A stretch of 61,026 bases of DNA from Aliagarivorans taiwanensis DSM 22990. Lineage in GTDB: Bacteria > Pseudomonadota > Gammaproteobacteria > Enterobacterales > Celerinatantimonadaceae. Position numbers and translations under genes: made by a program. Location: contig NZ_AUBZ01000029.1 in NCBI RefSeq assembly GCF_000429505.1, positions 1 to 61,026 of the forward strand. Reading direction: 5' to 3'. Positions 1 through 9,328 of this stretch are shown here, piece after piece (position 1 is the stretch's first letter; each line of letters starts with the position of its first letter). The notes below the pieces were generated by a model, which made no database searches, was not told where the DNA came from, and worked only from the letters and a program-made list of their open reading frames with translations.

Positions 1-134
1 GCCTCGAGATGAATTCTCACTAGACCTTTAAGGTCTCTGAAGGGCCGTCGAAGACTACGACGTTGATAGGCAGGGTGTGTAAGCGTTGTGAGGCGTTGAG
101 CTAACCTGTACTAATTACCCGTGAGGCTTAACCA
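1..134 (+). rRNA. rrl: 23S ribosomal RNA, 3' end (partial)
   Basis: The last part of a 23S rRNA gene, cut by the window start. The segment around 96-133 has the near-universal 3' end (GAGCTAACC, GTACTAAT, then CCGTGAGGCTTAACC). The mature end is placed by similarity to E. coli, so it may be off by a few bases. A hairpin at 136-156 (ACAACACC paired with GGTGTTGT) follows directly and is probably part of the processing stem region. Confidence 0.95.
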
Positions 135-238
135 TACAACACCTAAGGGGTGTTGTTGTTCACCTAAACAAGAAATGCTTGTTTGAACTCCAGATTTAAA
201 ATCTTATCCTTATCCGAATTGCTAAAGACACCGTTTTT

Positions 239-357
239 TGCCTGGTGGCAATAGCGTTGTGGAACCACCTGACTCCATGCCGAACTCAGAAGTGAAACGC
301 AACTGCGCCGATGATAGTGTGGGGCTTCCCCATGTGAAAGTAGGTCACTGCCAGGCT
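239..357 (+). rRNA. rrf: 5S ribosomal RNA
   Basis: Starts TGCCTGGTGG and ends CACTGCCAGGC, which pair as the terminal stem of bacterial 5S rRNA. The internal conserved stretches CCATGCCGAACTCAGAAGTG and GAAAGTAGGTC are present. The length, about 119 nt, is typical. It lies about 105 bp after the 23S gene and before tRNA-Thr, as in the E. coli rrnD operon. Confidence 0.96.
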
Positions 358-400
358 CTCAATTTCGTGTTTACCTATATATAGGTGAAGACAAGAGTCC

Positions 401-476
401 GCTGATATAGCTCAGTTGGTAGAGCGCACCCTTGGTAAGGGTGAGGTCGGCAGTTCAAATCTGCCTATCAGCACCA
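401..476 (+). tRNA. thrV: tRNA-Thr (anticodon GGT)
   Basis: A 76-nt tRNA with encoded 3' CCA. The acceptor stem is GCTGATA/TATCAGC, the anticodon arm is CACCC-TTGGTAA-GGGTG with anticodon GGT, and the T-arm carries TTCAAAT. It lies distal to 5S in the same rRNA operon, the place occupied by thrV in E. coli rrnD, so it is probably cotranscribed with the rRNAs. Confidence 0.97.
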
Positions 477-483
477 GTATCGA

Positions 484-514
484 GAAAGCCCGGCTAACGC
501 CGGGCTTTTTTGTT
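484..514 (+). terminator. Intrinsic terminator of the rRNA/tRNA-Thr operon
   Basis: Perfect 8-bp GC-rich stem AGCCCGGC / GCCGGGCT with a TAAC loop (487-506), extended by A/T pairs and followed by TTTTTTGTTT. It closes the rRNA operon eight bases after tRNA-Thr. Confidence 0.92.
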
Positions 515-520
515 TGTATT

Positions 521-557
521 TCACGCTAAATGGAGGAGGCTGCATCCCTTAGCGTGA
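521..557. repeat. Inverted repeat between the rRNA terminator and the spc promoter
   Basis: TCACGCTAA (521-529) is perfectly complementary to TTAGCGTGA (549-557) around a 19-nt loop. A second, shorter stem (AGCAC/GTGCT, about 576-599) follows. No ORF is present. It may be a residue of a rearranged junction or a protein-binding site; the function is unknown. Confidence 0.5.
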
Positions 558-669
558 ACGGTGGAGGCCGAAATAGCACCTCTTCGCTTCGAAAGTGCTC
601 TGTTCAAAATTGTTAAGCTACTGTTTTTTATATAAAAACAAATTAAATTAAACAAATTTTAGACAGTTC

Positions 670-698
670 TACCATTTCCAAAATCGGGGTGGTATAAT
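670..698 (+). promoter_or_regulatory. Probable sigma-70 promoter of the spc operon (extended -10)
   Basis: TGGTATAAT at 690-698 is a perfect -10 hexamer with a TGN extension. The -35 region 17 bp upstream (TACCAT, 670-675) is poor, as is often the case for extended -10 promoters. It lies about 75 bp before the rplN start and gives the ribosomal genes their own promoter after the rRNA terminator. Confidence 0.65.
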
Positions 699-726
699 TT
701 CGCGCCTTTTAAGGGCAGCCAGAGCT

Positions 727-744
727 TTTGACAGCGTGTCAAAG
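727..744 (+). promoter_or_regulatory. Inverted repeat in the spc operon 5' untranslated region
   Basis: TTTGACA-GCG-TGTCAAA forms a compact 7-bp stem with a 3-nt loop, about 30 nt before the rplN ATG and downstream of the predicted transcription start. It may be an mRNA hairpin or a DNA operator. I know of no described regulator acting at this position in the spc leader. Confidence 0.4.
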
Positions 745-773
745 GCAGTTTTAGTAAAAAGCGGAGCATTCAA

Positions 774-1142
774 ATGATCCAAATGCAATCTACTATGGAC
801 GTAGCGGATAACTCCGGTGCGCGCCGTGTACAGTGTATTAAGGTCTTAGGTGGTTCGCACCGCCGCTACGCGCGCATTGGCGACATCGTTAAAGTTACCG
901 TTAAGGAAGCAATTCCTCGCGGTAAAGTTAAAAAAGGTGACGTGATGAACGCAGTGGTTGTGCGCACTCGTAAAGGCGTTCGTCGTCCTGATGGTTCGGT
1001 AATTCGTTTTGACCGCAATGCAGCGGTTATCCTGAATGCCAACAACCAGCCAGTGGGAACTCGTATCTTCGGCCCAGTGACTCGTGAATTGCGTAATGAG
1101 CAGTTCATGAAGATCGTTTCTCTAGCGCCAGAAGTACTGTAA
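774..1142 (+). CDS. rplN: 50S ribosomal protein L14
   Basis: 122 aa, the full family length, beginning [19 protein letters not shown], a hallmark of L14. L14 binds 23S rRNA near the subunit interface and contacts 16S rRNA. First gene of the spc operon, preceded by a GGAG ribosome-binding site at 762-765 and followed 10 bp later by rplX. The S17 gene (rpsQ), which in related bacteria ends the S10 operon just upstream, is missing here. Confidence 0.98.
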   Translation: MIQMQSTMDVADNSGARRVQCIKVLGGSHRRYARIGDIVKVTVKEAIPRGKVKKGDVMNAVVVRTRKGVRRPDGSVIRFDRNAAVILNANNQPVGTRIFGPVTRELRNEQFMKIVSLAPEVL

Positions 1143-1152
1143 GGGGTTCATA

Positions 1153-1467
1153 ATGGCTAACAAAATCAGAAAAGGCGATGAAGTAATCGTACTTGCAGGT
1201 AAAGACAAAGGTAAGCGCGGTAGCGTGACCAAAGTTCTTCCTACCGGCAAGGTTTTCGTTGAAGGCGTTAACTTAGTCAAGAAGCACCAAAAGCCTAACC
1301 CACACCTGGGTCAAGCTGGCGGCATCATTGAAAAAGAAGCGGCTATCGACGTATCTAACGTTGCGTTGTTCAACTCTGCCACTGGCAAAGCTGATCGCGT
1401 AGGTTTCCGATTTGAAGACGGCAAAAAAGTTCGTTTCTTCAAATCTAACAATGAACTAGTTAAGTAA
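1153..1467 (+). CDS. rplX: 50S ribosomal protein L24
   Basis: 104 aa with the N-terminal KOW motif ([20 protein letters not shown]). L24 is one of two proteins that initiate 50S assembly, binding the 5' domain of 23S rRNA. Second spc gene; RBS AAGGGG just before the ATG, 12 bp gap to rplE. Confidence 0.98.
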   Translation: MANKIRKGDEVIVLAGKDKGKRGSVTKVLPTGKVFVEGVNLVKKHQKPNPHLGQAGGIIEKEAAIDVSNVALFNSATGKADRVGFRFEDGKKVRFFKSNNELVK

Positions 1468-1479
1468 TTGGAGTAAACG

Positions 1480-2019
1480 ATGGCGAAACTGCATGACCTA
1501 TACAAGGAAACTGTGACGCCTGAGCTCGCTAAAGAGTTCGGTTACAAATCCATCATGCAAGTCCCTCGGATTGAGAAAATCACCCTGAACATGGGTGTTG
1601 GCGAAGCGATCAACGATAAGAAGGTTCTAGAGCACGCTATTGCAGATCTTACTGCAATCTCTGGCCAGAAGCCGTTGACCACTAAAGCCCGTAAATCTGT
1701 AGCAGGCTTCAAAATCCGTGAAGGATACCCTATTGGTTGTAAAGTAACTCTGCGCGGCGAGCGCATGTGGGAGTTCTTGGAGCGCTTGATTTCAATCGCA
1801 ATCCCTCGTGTACGTGACTTCCGTGGTCTGAGCGCTAAGTCGTTCGACGGCCGTGGTAACTACAGCATGGGTGTGCGTGAGCAAATCATCTTCCCAGAAA
1901 TCGACTACGACAAAGTCGATAAGGTACGTGGTCTGGATATTACCATCACCACTACTGCTCAAACTGACGAAGAAGGCCGCGCTCTGCTGGCTGCCTTTAA
2001 CTTCCCATTTCGCAAGTAA
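1480..2019 (+). CDS. rplE: 50S ribosomal protein L5
   Basis: 179 aa, the same length as E. coli L5, with [13 protein letters not shown] and the C-terminal [10 protein letters not shown] block. L5 binds 5S rRNA with L18 and L25 and forms a bridge to S13. The start region matches the area that binds repressor protein S8 in the E. coli spc mRNA, but I did not resolve the helix here. Confidence 0.98.
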   Translation: MAKLHDLYKETVTPELAKEFGYKSIMQVPRIEKITLNMGVGEAINDKKVLEHAIADLTAISGQKPLTTKARKSVAGFKIREGYPIGCKVTLRGERMWEFLERLISIAIPRVRDFRGLSAKSFDGRGNYSMGVREQIIFPEIDYDKVDKVRGLDITITTTAQTDEEGRALLAAFNFPFRK

Positions 2020-2030
2020 GGTGAAGAGTT

Positions 2031-2336
2031 ATGGCTAAACAATCAATGAAAGCTCGCGAAGCGAAGCGTACTAAATTAGTTGCTCGTTACGCCGAGAAGC
2101 GCGCTGCGCTTAAAACTGTTATTAACGACGTTAACTCTTCTGAAGAAGAGCGTTGGGATGCAGTGCTCAAGCTACAATCGTTGCCTCGTGATTCATCACG
2201 TAGCCGTCAGCGTAACCGTTGTAACGTAACTGGCCGTCCACACGGCTACCTACGTAAATTCGGTGTTAGCCGCATCAAACTGCGTGAAGCGATGATGCGT
2301 GGTGAGGTTCCTGGCCTTAAGAAAGCCAGTTGGTAA
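2031..2336 (+). CDS. rpsN: 30S ribosomal protein S14 (long, zinc-free form)
   Basis: 101 aa, the long form lacking the paired CXXC zinc motifs of the 61-aa type; ends [20 protein letters not shown] with the usual basic tail. S14 is in the 30S head near the A site. Fourth spc gene, GGTGAAGAG before the ATG. Confidence 0.98.
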   Translation: MAKQSMKAREAKRTKLVARYAEKRAALKTVINDVNSSEEERWDAVLKLQSLPRDSSRSRQRNRCNVTGRPHGYLRKFGVSRIKLREAMMRGEVPGLKKASW

Positions 2337-2362
2337 TCCACTTTATTTCGGAGTAAACGATT

Positions 2363-2755
2363 ATGAGCATGCAAGATCCTATTGCGGACATGTTGACTCG
2401 CATCCGCAACGGTCAAGCGGCAAGTAAGGTGTCTGTAGTTATGCCTTCGTCAAAAGTTAAAGTGGCTATTGCTAACTTGCTTAAAGAAGAAGGTTACATC
2501 ACCGACTATGCCGTTTCTGGTGACACTAAAAAATCACTGGAAGTTACCCTGAAGTATTTCGAGGGTAAAAAAGTTATTGAGAAGATTGAACGTGTAAGCC
2601 GTCCTGGTCTGCGTATCTATAAAGGTGCTAAAGACCTACCTAAAGTAATGGGTGGCCTAGGCGTTGCAATCGTGTCTACTTCAAAAGGCGTTATGACCGA
2701 CCGTGCAGCACGTAAAGCTGGCATGGGCGGTGAGATCGTCTGTTACGTAGCTTAA
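2363..2755 (+). CDS. rpsH: 30S ribosomal protein S8
   Basis: 130 aa, beginning [18 protein letters not shown] and ending with the [20 protein letters not shown] rRNA-binding end. S8 binds 16S helix 21 in the central domain. In E. coli it represses the spc operon by binding the rplE start region, and the conserved gene order suggests the same here. Confidence 0.98.
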   Translation: MSMQDPIADMLTRIRNGQAASKVSVVMPSSKVKVAIANLLKEEGYITDYAVSGDTKKSLEVTLKYFEGKKVIEKIERVSRPGLRIYKGAKDLPKVMGGLGVAIVSTSKGVMTDRAARKAGMGGEIVCYVA

Positions 2756-2769
2756 TTGGAGGTAGGAAA

Positions 2770-3297
2770 ATGTCTCGAGTAGCAAAAGCTCCCGTAGCGA
2801 TTCCTGCCGGCGTTGAGGTTAACCTTAACGGCCAAGAGCTAACGGTAAAAGGTAGCAACGGTGCATTGACTCGCGTTTTCAACGACGCAGTTGTTGTAAC
2901 CAAAGAAGAAAACGAACTTAAGTTCGCCGTAGTTGAAGGTGGCGCAACTGCTCAAGCAGGTACTGCACGCGCTCTTACCAACAACATGGTACTTGGTGTA
3001 ACTAAAGGCTTTGAGAAGAAACTTGTACTGCAAGGTGTAGGTTACCGTGCTGCTGTTAAAGGCAAGGTAGTTGACCTGACTCTAGGTTTCTCACACCCAG
3101 TAAACTACAACCTTCCTGAAGGTGTAACTGCTGAGTGTCCTTCACAGACTGAGATCGTGCTGAAAAGTGCTGATAAGCAGTTGTTGGGTCAAGTTGCCGC
3201 TGACATTCGTGCTTACCGTCGTCCGGAGCCTTACAAAGGTAAGGGTATCCGTTACGCTGATGAGTACGTGCGTCGTAAAGAGGCTAAGAAGAAGTAA
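2770..3297 (+). CDS. rplF: 50S ribosomal protein L6
   Basis: 175 aa with two repeated L6 domains and the conserved end [15 protein letters not shown]6 lies near the sarcin-ricin loop and factor-binding site. Strong RBS GGAGGTAGG, 14 bp after rpsH. Confidence 0.98.
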   Translation: MSRVAKAPVAIPAGVEVNLNGQELTVKGSNGALTRVFNDAVVVTKEENELKFAVVEGGATAQAGTARALTNNMVLGVTKGFEKKLVLQGVGYRAAVKGKVVDLTLGFSHPVNYNLPEGVTAECPSQTEIVLKSADKQLLGQVAADIRAYRRPEPYKGKGIRYADEYVRRKEAKKK

Positions 3298-3306
3298 GGT
3301 AACACT

Positions 3307-3657
3307 ATGGATAAGAAAATTGCTCGTCTACGTCGCGCGACTCGCGTACGTAAAGCTATGCAAGAGTTGGCTAAGACTCGCCTGGTGATTCACCGTACTC
3401 CGCGCCACATTTACGCGCAGGTGATCGCAGCTGACGCTTCAGTAGTTGCTACTGCATCTACTGTTGATAAAGCGATTCGCGAACAGGTTGGTACTACCAG
3501 CAATGTTGACGCTGCTAAAGCGGTAGGTAAGGCAATTGCCGAGCGTGCTGCTGAGAAAGGCGTAACCACTGTTGCATTTGACCGCTCTGGTTTTAAATAC
3601 CACGGCCGTGTTGCTGCATTAGCTGATGCTGCACGCGAAGCTGGTCTTCAGTTCTAA
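3307..3657 (+). CDS. rplR: 50S ribosomal protein L18
   Basis: 116 aa; basic N-terminus followed by the [17 protein letters not shown] core and [20 protein letters not shown] end. L18 delivers 5S rRNA to the large subunit together with L5. 9 bp after rplF. Confidence 0.98.
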   Translation: MDKKIARLRRATRVRKAMQELAKTRLVIHRTPRHIYAQVIAADASVVATASTVDKAIREQVGTTSNVDAAKAVGKAIAERAAEKGVTTVAFDRSGFKYHGRVAALADAAREAGLQF

Positions 3658-3667
3658 GGGGTGACTC

Positions 3668-4171
3668 ATGTCTAAATTTGAAGCACAAACCGGTAGTGAT
3701 CTGAACGAAAAGCTTATCGCTGTAAACCGCGTTTCTAAAGTAGTTAAAGGTGGTCGTATCTTCAGCTTCACTGCATTGACTGTAGTGGGTGACGGTAACG
3801 GTCGCGTAGGTTTTGGTTACGGTAAAGCTCGTGAAGTTCCAGCTGCTATTCAAAAAGCAATGGAAAAAGCACGCCGCAACTTGGTTAACGTTCGTCTGAA
3901 CGGTAGCACTCTGCAGCACCCTATTAAGGGCCGTCACTCAGGTTCGCGTGTTTACATGCAGCCTGCCTCTGAAGGTACCGGTATTATTGGCGGTGGTGCG
4001 ATGCGTGCTGTTCTGGAAGTAGCAGGCGTACAAAACGTACTGTCTAAAGCTTACGGTTCAACCAACCCAATTAACATCGTTCGCGCTACCATCGACGCTC
4101 TAGAGAATATGCATTCTCCTCAGGACGTAGCTGCTAAGCGTGGCCTAAGCGTAGAAGAAATTCTGGGGTAA
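3668..4171 (+). CDS. rpsE: 30S ribosomal protein S5
   Basis: 167 aa with the S5 N-terminal RNA-binding fold and [20 protein letters not shown] signature. S5 shapes the mRNA entry channel and affects decoding fidelity. RBS AGGGGTG directly upstream. Confidence 0.98.
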   Translation: MSKFEAQTGSDLNEKLIAVNRVSKVVKGGRIFSFTALTVVGDGNGRVGFGYGKAREVPAAIQKAMEKARRNLVNVRLNGSTLQHPIKGRHSGSRVYMQPASEGTGIIGGGAMRAVLEVAGVQNVLSKAYGSTNPINIVRATIDALENMHSPQDVAAKRGLSVEEILG

Positions 4172-4177
4172 TAAGCC

Positions 4178-4360
4178 ATGGCGAACAAAATTAAAGTAAC
4201 TCAGACCAAAAGTGCAATCGGCCGTCTGCCTAAGCACAAAGCGACCTTAACTGGCCTTGGTCTACGTAAGATCAACCACACCGTAGAGCTGGAAGACACT
4301 CCTGCTGTACGTGGCATGATCAACAAAGTTTCTTACATGGTTAAGGTAGAGGGAGAATAA
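4178..4360 (+). CDS. rpmD: 50S ribosomal protein L30
   Basis: 60 aa, the short bacterial L30 ([19 protein letters not shown]). Six bases separate it from rpsE and two from rplO, so translation is probably coupled. Confidence 0.97.
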   Translation: MANKIKVTQTKSAIGRLPKHKATLTGLGLRKINHTVELEDTPAVRGMINKVSYMVKVEGE

Positions 4361-4362
4361 TC

Positions 4363-4797
4363 ATGCGTTTGAATACTCTTTCTCCAGCGGCTGGTTCTAA
4401 GCCTGCTGCGAAACGTGTAGGACGTGGTATCGGTTCTGGTTTGGGCAAAACCGGTGGTCGTGGTCACAAAGGTCAGAAGTCTCGTTCTGGCGGTGGCGTA
4501 CGCCCAGGTTTCGAAGGCGGTCAAATGCCTTTGAAACAGCGTTTGCCTAAATTTGGTTTTACTTCTCGTAAATCACTTGTTTCTGCTGAAGTTCGCACTA
4601 GCGAGCTAGCAAAAGTGAAGGCTGACGTGGTAGATTTGAACGCTTTGAAGGAAGCTGGCATCATCTCTCGCAACATTAAGTTCGCGAAAGTTGTTCTGTC
4701 TGGCGATGTTAAAGCGGCTGTAACCCTGAAAGGCATTAAAGCCACCAAGGGTGCTATCGCAGCAATTGAAGCCGCTGGCGGTAAAATCGAGGAATAG
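4363..4797 (+). CDS. rplO: 50S ribosomal protein L15
   Basis: 144 aa with the glycine- and basic-rich N-terminus ([19 protein letters not shown]) that threads into 23S rRNA. A late-assembly protein. Directly upstream of secY in the conserved order. Confidence 0.98.
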   Translation: MRLNTLSPAAGSKPAAKRVGRGIGSGLGKTGGRGHKGQKSRSGGGVRPGFEGGQMPLKQRLPKFGFTSRKSLVSAEVRTSELAKVKADVVDLNALKEAGIISRNIKFAKVVLSGDVKAAVTLKGIKATKGAIAAIEAAGGKIEE

Positions 4798-4805
4798 TAC
4801 AAACC

Positions 4806-6131
4806 ATGGCTAAGAATCCAGGAATAGCATCAGCAAATGCGCAAGGTGGCTTGAGTGAACTCAAGAGCCGTTTACTCTTTGTGTTCGGAGCACTTATCGT
4901 GTTTCGAGCGGGCTCCTTCGTGCCGCTTCCTGGTATTGATGCCGCTGTACTAGCTGCGTTGTTCGAGCAACAGCAGGGCACCATCCTAGAGATGTTTAAC
5001 ATGTTCTCGGGTGGTGCGATGGAGCGTGCTTCCATCTTTGCACTAGGTATCATGCCGTATATCTCGGCATCGATTATCGTGCAGCTTCTGTCTGTTGTTC
5101 ATCCGACTCTTGCTGAATTGAAAAAAGAAGGCGAGTCAGGACGACGCAAACTAAACCAATACACTCGTTGGGGGACCTTAGGTCTGGCTACCGTACAAGC
5201 GTTCGGTATCGCGACTGGTCTGCCTAACATGATGGAAGGCTTGGTGGTTAACACCGGCCCTGCATTTACCTTCACTGCTATGGTAAGCCTGGTAACCGGA
5301 ACAATGTTCCTGATGTGGCTGGGTGAACAAATTACCGAGCGTGGTATTGGTAACGGGATTTCGATCCTAATTTTTGCTGGTATTGTAGCGGGATTGCCTT
5401 CTGCTATTGGTCAAACAGCTGAGCAGGCTCGCCAAGGCGAACTGCATCTGTTGTTGCTGTTGTTCATCGTTGCATTGGTATTCGCGGTGACCTTCTTTGT
5501 GGTGTTTGTTGAACGTGGTCAACGTCGTATCGTCGTTAACTACGCTAAACGCCAGCAGGGTCGTAAAGTGTTTGCAGCGCAAAGTACACATTTACCACTT
5601 AAAGTGAACATGGCGGGTGTAATCCCAGCGATCTTCGCTTCAAGTATTATTCTGTTCCCTGGCACGCTTGCTCAGTGGTTCGGGCAAAATGAGAGTCTCT
5701 CATTCTTGTCTGATATTTCTCTGACATTGCAGCCCGGACAGCCACTTTATGTGTTACTATACGCCGCTGCCATCATCTTCTTCTGCTTCTTCTATACTGC
5801 GTTGGTGTTTAACCCTCGCGAAACAGCAGATAACCTGAAGAAGAGTGGTGCGTTCATTCCGGGTATTCGCCCTGGTGAACAAACCTCGCGCTACATTGAC
5901 AAAGTGATGACTCGATTGACCTTAGCTGGTGCTTTGTACATCACGTTTGTATGTTTAATTCCTGAGTTCATGATGATCGGAATGAACGTCCAGTTCTATT
6001 TCGGTGGCACCTCACTGCTTATCGTAGTGGTGGTTATCATGGACTTTATGGCTCAGGTCCAGACCCATTTGATGTCTCATCAATATGAGTCGGTTCTGAA
6101 AAAAGCTAACCTCAAGAGCTACGGCCGCTAG
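4806..6131 (+). CDS. secY: Preprotein translocase channel subunit SecY
   Basis: 441 aa with about ten hydrophobic segments. SecY forms the SecYEG protein-conducting channel of the inner membrane, engaged by SecA and ribosomes. Visible landmarks are the N-terminal [20 protein letters not shown] segment, the plug region after it, and the cytoplasmic loop [20 protein letters not shown] important for SecA contact. Located in the spc operon between rplO and rpmJ, as in E. coli. Confidence 0.98.
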   Translation: MAKNPGIASANAQGGLSELKSRLLFVFGALIVFRAGSFVPLPGIDAAVLAALFEQQQGTILEMFNMFSGGAMERASIFALGIMPYISASIIVQLLSVVHPTLAELKKEGESGRRKLNQYTRWGTLGLATVQAFGIATGLPNMMEGLVVNTGPAFTFTAMVSLVTGTMFLMWLGEQITERGIGNGISILIFAGIVAGLPSAIGQTAEQARQGELHLLLLLFIVALVFAVTFFVVFVERGQRRIVVNYAKRQQGRKVFAAQSTHLPLKVNMAGVIPAIFASSIILFPGTLAQWFGQNESLSFLSDISLTLQPGQPLYVLLYAAAIIFFCFFYTALVFNPRETADNLKKSGAFIPGIRPGEQTSRYIDKVMTRLTLAGALYITFVCLIPEFMMIGMNVQFYFGGTSLLIVVVVIMDFMAQVQTHLMSHQYESVLKKANLKSYGR

Positions 6132-6167
6132 GCCCGCTCTGGTTAGTCAACAACTACGGAGATAGCA

Positions 6168-6281
6168 ATGAAAGTTCGTGCTTCCGTTAAGAAAATCTGC
6201 CGTAACTGTAAAGTTATCAAGCGCAACGGTGTTGTGCGCGTAATTTGCAGTGAGCCAAAGCACAAACAGCGCCAAGGCTAA
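6168..6281 (+). CDS. rpmJ: 50S ribosomal protein L36 (zinc-binding form)
   Basis: 37 aa, beginning [19 protein letters not shown]. It carries the CXXC plus downstream C/H residues of the zinc-binding L36 type. ACGGAG RBS before the ATG. Last gene of the spc group; the alpha-operon leader follows. The zinc-binding form implies that a zinc-free paralogue elsewhere could be expressed under zinc limitation, but none is visible here. Confidence 0.97.
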
Positions 6282-6304
6282 TCTAGTAGATTTCAAGACA
6301 TAGT

Positions 6305-6395
6305 ATTTGCAAACCGGTCATCTGTTGAGTATCCTTACGGGCTTTTCGCAGATGGCCTTCGTTTTACGAAAAAATTATAGGAGTGTGCCTAATGG
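6305..6395 (+). promoter_or_regulatory. Alpha operon leader (S4-binding pseudoknot, Alpha_RBS)
   Basis: The segment contains TTGAGTATCCT, then ACGGGCTTTTCGCA and a 3' part leading into AGGAGTG before the rpsM start. These match in order the E. coli alpha-operon mRNA leader that folds into a double pseudoknot bound by S4. By that precedent, excess S4 (encoded by rpsD downstream) traps the ribosome and represses rpsM-rpsK-rpsD-rplQ translation. The match is from memory of the E. coli leader; a covariance-model search (Rfam Alpha_RBS) would confirm it. Confidence 0.8.
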
Positions 6396-6748
6396 CCCGT
6401 ATAGCCGGCATTAACATTCCTGATCAGAAACACGCAGTTATCGCATTGACTGCCATCTACGGCATCGGTAAGACCCGTTCACAAGAAATTTGTGCGGCTG
6501 CTGGTATCGCAGAAGATGTGAAGATCAGAGAACTTGACGAAACACAAATTGATAAGCTTCGTGACGAAGTAGCTAAATTCACCGTTGAAGGTGATCTACG
6601 TCGTGAAGTATCTATGAACATTAAGCGTTTGATGGACCTCGGTTGTTACCGTGGTTTGCGCCATCGTCGCAGTTTGCCCCTTCGCGGTCAGCGTACTAAA
6701 ACCAACGCTCGTACCCGCAAAGGTCCACGCAAACCTATTAAGAAATAG
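6392..6748 (+). CDS. rpsM: 30S ribosomal protein S13
   Basis: 118 aa starting [20 protein letters not shown]. An ATG nine bases upstream is in frame, but the start at 6392 has AGGAG at proper distance and matches the family N-terminus. S13 is in the 30S head, contacting the P-site tRNA and L5. First gene of the alpha operon, translated under the S4-responsive leader. Confidence 0.97.
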   Translation: MARIAGINIPDQKHAVIALTAIYGIGKTRSQEICAAAGIAEDVKIRELDETQIDKLRDEVAKFTVEGDLRREVSMNIKRLMDLGCYRGLRHRRSLPLRGQRTKTNARTRKGPRKPIKK

Positions 6749-6760
6749 AGGTGAGCAGAA

Positions 6761-7150
6761 ATGGCTAAAACTCCGACTCGCGCTCGTAAACGCGTTAAAA
6801 AGCAAGTTGTCGATGGCATGGCCCACATCCATGCATCTTTCAACAATACTATCGTGACTATCACCGACCGCCAAGGTAATGCTCTTTCTTGGGCAACTGC
6901 CGGTGGTTCAGGCTTCCGTGGTTCACGTAAATCTACTCCGTTCGCAGCTCAGGTTGCAGCAGAGCGCGCAGCTGAAGCTGCCAAAGATTACGGCGTGAAA
7001 AACGTTGAAGTATTTGTGAACGGACCTGGTCCAGGTCGTGAGTCTTCAATCCGCGCGCTTAACGCAGCGGGTTTCAAAGTGACTAACATCACTGACGTGA
7101 CTCCGATCCCTCACAATGGTTGTCGTCCACCTAAGAAACGCCGCGTGTAG
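6761..7150 (+). CDS. rpsK: 30S ribosomal protein S11
   Basis: 129 aa, with the conserved [20 protein letters not shown] and the C-terminal [14 protein letters not shown]. It forms the 30S platform with S6, S18 and S21 near the mRNA exit. 12 bp after rpsM. Confidence 0.98.
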   Translation: MAKTPTRARKRVKKQVVDGMAHIHASFNNTIVTITDRQGNALSWATAGGSGFRGSRKSTPFAAQVAAERAAEAAKDYGVKNVEVFVNGPGPGRESSIRALNAAGFKVTNITDVTPIPHNGCRPPKKRRV

Positions 7151-7176
7151 TTTCTGGATAGATTGGAGAAAGAATA

Positions 7177-7797
7177 ATGGCAAGATATTTAGGTCCTAAG
7201 CTTAAACTTAGCCGTCGTGAAGGTACCGATCTTTTCCTAAAGAGCGGTGTTCGTGCGATTGATTCTAAGTGTAAGCTAGAAACTGCCCCTGGTCAGCACG
7301 GTGCGCGTAAGCCACGTCTGTCTGACTACGGTCTACAGCTTCGCGAGAAGCAAAAAGTACGTCGTTTGTACGGCATTTTGGAAAAGCAATTCCGCAACTA
7401 CTACAAAGCCGCTGCTCGCCTGAAAGGCAACACCGGTGAGAACTTGCTGCAATTGCTTGAAAGCCGTCTGGATAACGTTGTTTATCGTCTAGGTTTCGGT
7501 GCTACCCGCGCTGAAGCTCGCCAGCTGGTTAGCCACAAAGCTATCCTGGTTAACGGTAAAGTGGTAAACATTCCTTCTTATAAGGTTTTACCAGAAGATG
7601 TTATCAGCGTTCGTGAAAAGTCTAAGAAGCAAGCACGTATTTCTGCTGCTCTTGAGATTGCTGCTCAACGTGAAGCGGCTAGCTGGATTGAAGTTGATGC
7701 GTCTAAAATGGAAGGTGTGTTCAAGCGCCTGCCTGAGCGCAGCGACTTGTCTGCAGACATTAACGAACAGCTGATCGTCGAGCTTTACTCTAAGTAA
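7177..7797 (+). CDS. rpsD: 30S ribosomal protein S4
   Basis: 206 aa, the same size as E. coli S4, with the C-terminal S4 RNA-binding domain ([20 protein letters not shown]). It nucleates 30S assembly and is the expected autogenous repressor of this operon through the leader at about 6305-6395. It has the long N-terminus without a CXXC zinc site. Confidence 0.98.
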   Translation: MARYLGPKLKLSRREGTDLFLKSGVRAIDSKCKLETAPGQHGARKPRLSDYGLQLREKQKVRRLYGILEKQFRNYYKAAARLKGNTGENLLQLLESRLDNVVYRLGFGATRAEARQLVSHKAILVNGKVVNIPSYKVLPEDVISVREKSKKQARISAALEIAAQREAASWIEVDASKMEGVFKRLPERSDLSADINEQLIVELYSK

Positions 7798-7821
7798 GGC
7801 TTAATATAAAGAGAGGACACA

Positions 7822-8808
7822 ATGCAGGGTTCTGTAACAGAGTTTCTAAAACCACGGCTAGTTGAAATTGAACAAGTTAGCCCAACTCGTGCAAAGGTAA
7901 CGTTAGAGCCTCTAGAGCGTGGCTTCGGTCATACTTTGGGAAATGCTCTTCGTCGCATTTTGCTGTCATCTATGCCTGGTTGCGCTGTAACCGAAGTAGA
8001 GATCGACGGTGTATTGCACGAGTACAGCAGCAAAGAAGGTGTACAAGAAGACATCCTTGAGATCCTTCTTAACCTGAAAGGCATCGCTGTTAAATTAGAA
8101 GGTAAGGACGAGGTCACTCTAAATCTTACTAAATCTGGCGCAGGTCCTGTTGTTGCAGGCGACATCGTCCACGACGGCGATGTCGAAATCGCTAACCCTG
8201 AACACGTTATTTGTCACCTAAGTGCCGGTGCTGACATCAGCATGCGCATTAAGGTTGAACGTGGTCGCGGTTACGTTCCAGCTTCTGTTCGCGTTCACGC
8301 CGAAGATGAAGAGCGTCCGATTGGTCGTCTGCTTGTCGATGCAGCTTACAGCCCAGTAGCGCGTATTGCCTACAACGTTGAAGCTGCTCGTGTTGAGCAA
8401 CGTACTGACCTGGACAAGTTGGTTATCGATATGGAAACCAACGGTACTCTAGACCCTGAAGAAGCAATCCGTCGCTCTGCCACTATCCTGGCTGAGCAAC
8501 TCGATGCCTTCGTGGATCTTCGTGATGTAAGTGAGCCTGAAGAGAAAGAAGAGAAGCCAGAGTTTGATCCAATCCTGCTTCGTCCTGTCGATGATCTCGA
8601 GTTGACTGTTCGCTCTGCTAACTGTTTGAAGGCAGAAGCGATTCACTACATTGGTGACTTGGTACAGCGTACTGAGGTTGAGCTACTTAAAACCCCTAAC
8701 CTGGGTAAAAAGTCGCTTACCGAAATCAAAGACGTACTGGCGTCACGTGGACTGTCTCTGGGCATGCGCCTAGAAAACTGGCCACCTGCGAGTATTGCTG
8801 AGAAGTAA
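7822..8808 (+). CDS. rpoA: RNA polymerase alpha subunit
   Basis: 328 aa. The N-terminal domain (about 1-235) starts [20 protein letters not shown] and drives dimerization and beta/beta-prime assembly. A short acidic linker ([11 protein letters not shown]) precedes the C-terminal domain, which contacts UP elements and activators ([19 protein letters not shown]). Position between rpsD and rplQ is conserved. Confidence 0.98.
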   Translation: MQGSVTEFLKPRLVEIEQVSPTRAKVTLEPLERGFGHTLGNALRRILLSSMPGCAVTEVEIDGVLHEYSSKEGVQEDILEILLNLKGIAVKLEGKDEVTLNLTKSGAGPVVAGDIVHDGDVEIANPEHVICHLSAGADISMRIKVERGRGYVPASVRVHAEDEERPIGRLLVDAAYSPVARIAYNVEAARVEQRTDLDKLVIDMETNGTLDPEEAIRRSATILAEQLDAFVDLRDVSEPEEKEEKPEFDPILLRPVDDLELTVRSANCLKAEAIHYIGDLVQRTEVELLKTPNLGKKSLTEIKDVLASRGLSLGMRLENWPPASIAEK

Positions 8809-8848
8809 GAGTCATCGGTTTTAACGACTAAATTAGAAGGATAAGGTC

Positions 8849-9244
8849 ATGCGCCATCGTAAGAGTGGTCGTCAATTGAACCGGAACAGCAGCCACCGTC
8901 AGGCAATGTTCCGCAATATGGCCAGTTCATTGGTTCGCCATGAAGTTATCAAGACAACACTGCCCAAAGCTAAAGAGCTTCGTCGCGTTGTTGAGCCTCT
9001 GATCACCTTGGCTAAGAATGACAGCGTAGCTAACCGTCGTCTAGCTTTTGCTCGCACCCGCGATGCAGAAGTAGTGGCTAAGCTATTTGCTGAGCTGGGC
9101 CCACGTTTCCAAGAGCGCGCCGGTGGTTACACCCGCATTCTTAAGTGTGGTTTCCGTGCTGGCGATAACGCTCCAATGGCTTACATCGAGCTGTTGGATC
9201 GTCCAGAAGTTGAAGAAGTTGCTGAAGAAGCAGCTGCTGAGTAA
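8849..9244 (+). CDS. rplQ: 50S ribosomal protein L17
   Basis: 131 aa, starting [20 protein letters not shown] with the L17 fold at the peptide exit tunnel region, and an acidic C-terminal tail ([10 protein letters not shown]). Last gene of the alpha operon, followed by a strong terminator. Confidence 0.98.
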   Translation: MRHRKSGRQLNRNSSHRQAMFRNMASSLVRHEVIKTTLPKAKELRRVVEPLITLAKNDSVANRRLAFARTRDAEVVAKLFAELGPRFQERAGGYTRILKCGFRAGDNAPMAYIELLDRPEVEEVAEEAAAE

Positions 9245-9260
9245 GCTTCTGAATGATAAA

Positions 9261-9289
9261 AAGACCGGGCTTCTAGCCCGGTTTTTTTA
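9261..9289 (+). terminator. Intrinsic terminator of the alpha operon
   Basis: ACCGGGCT-TCT-AGCCCGGT stem (9264-9282) followed by a seven-T run, 20 bp after the rplQ stop. Confidence 0.93.
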
Positions 9290-9328
9290 TGCCTGAATTT
9301 CGTGTGCCGAGTTAAGAACACCAAACGT

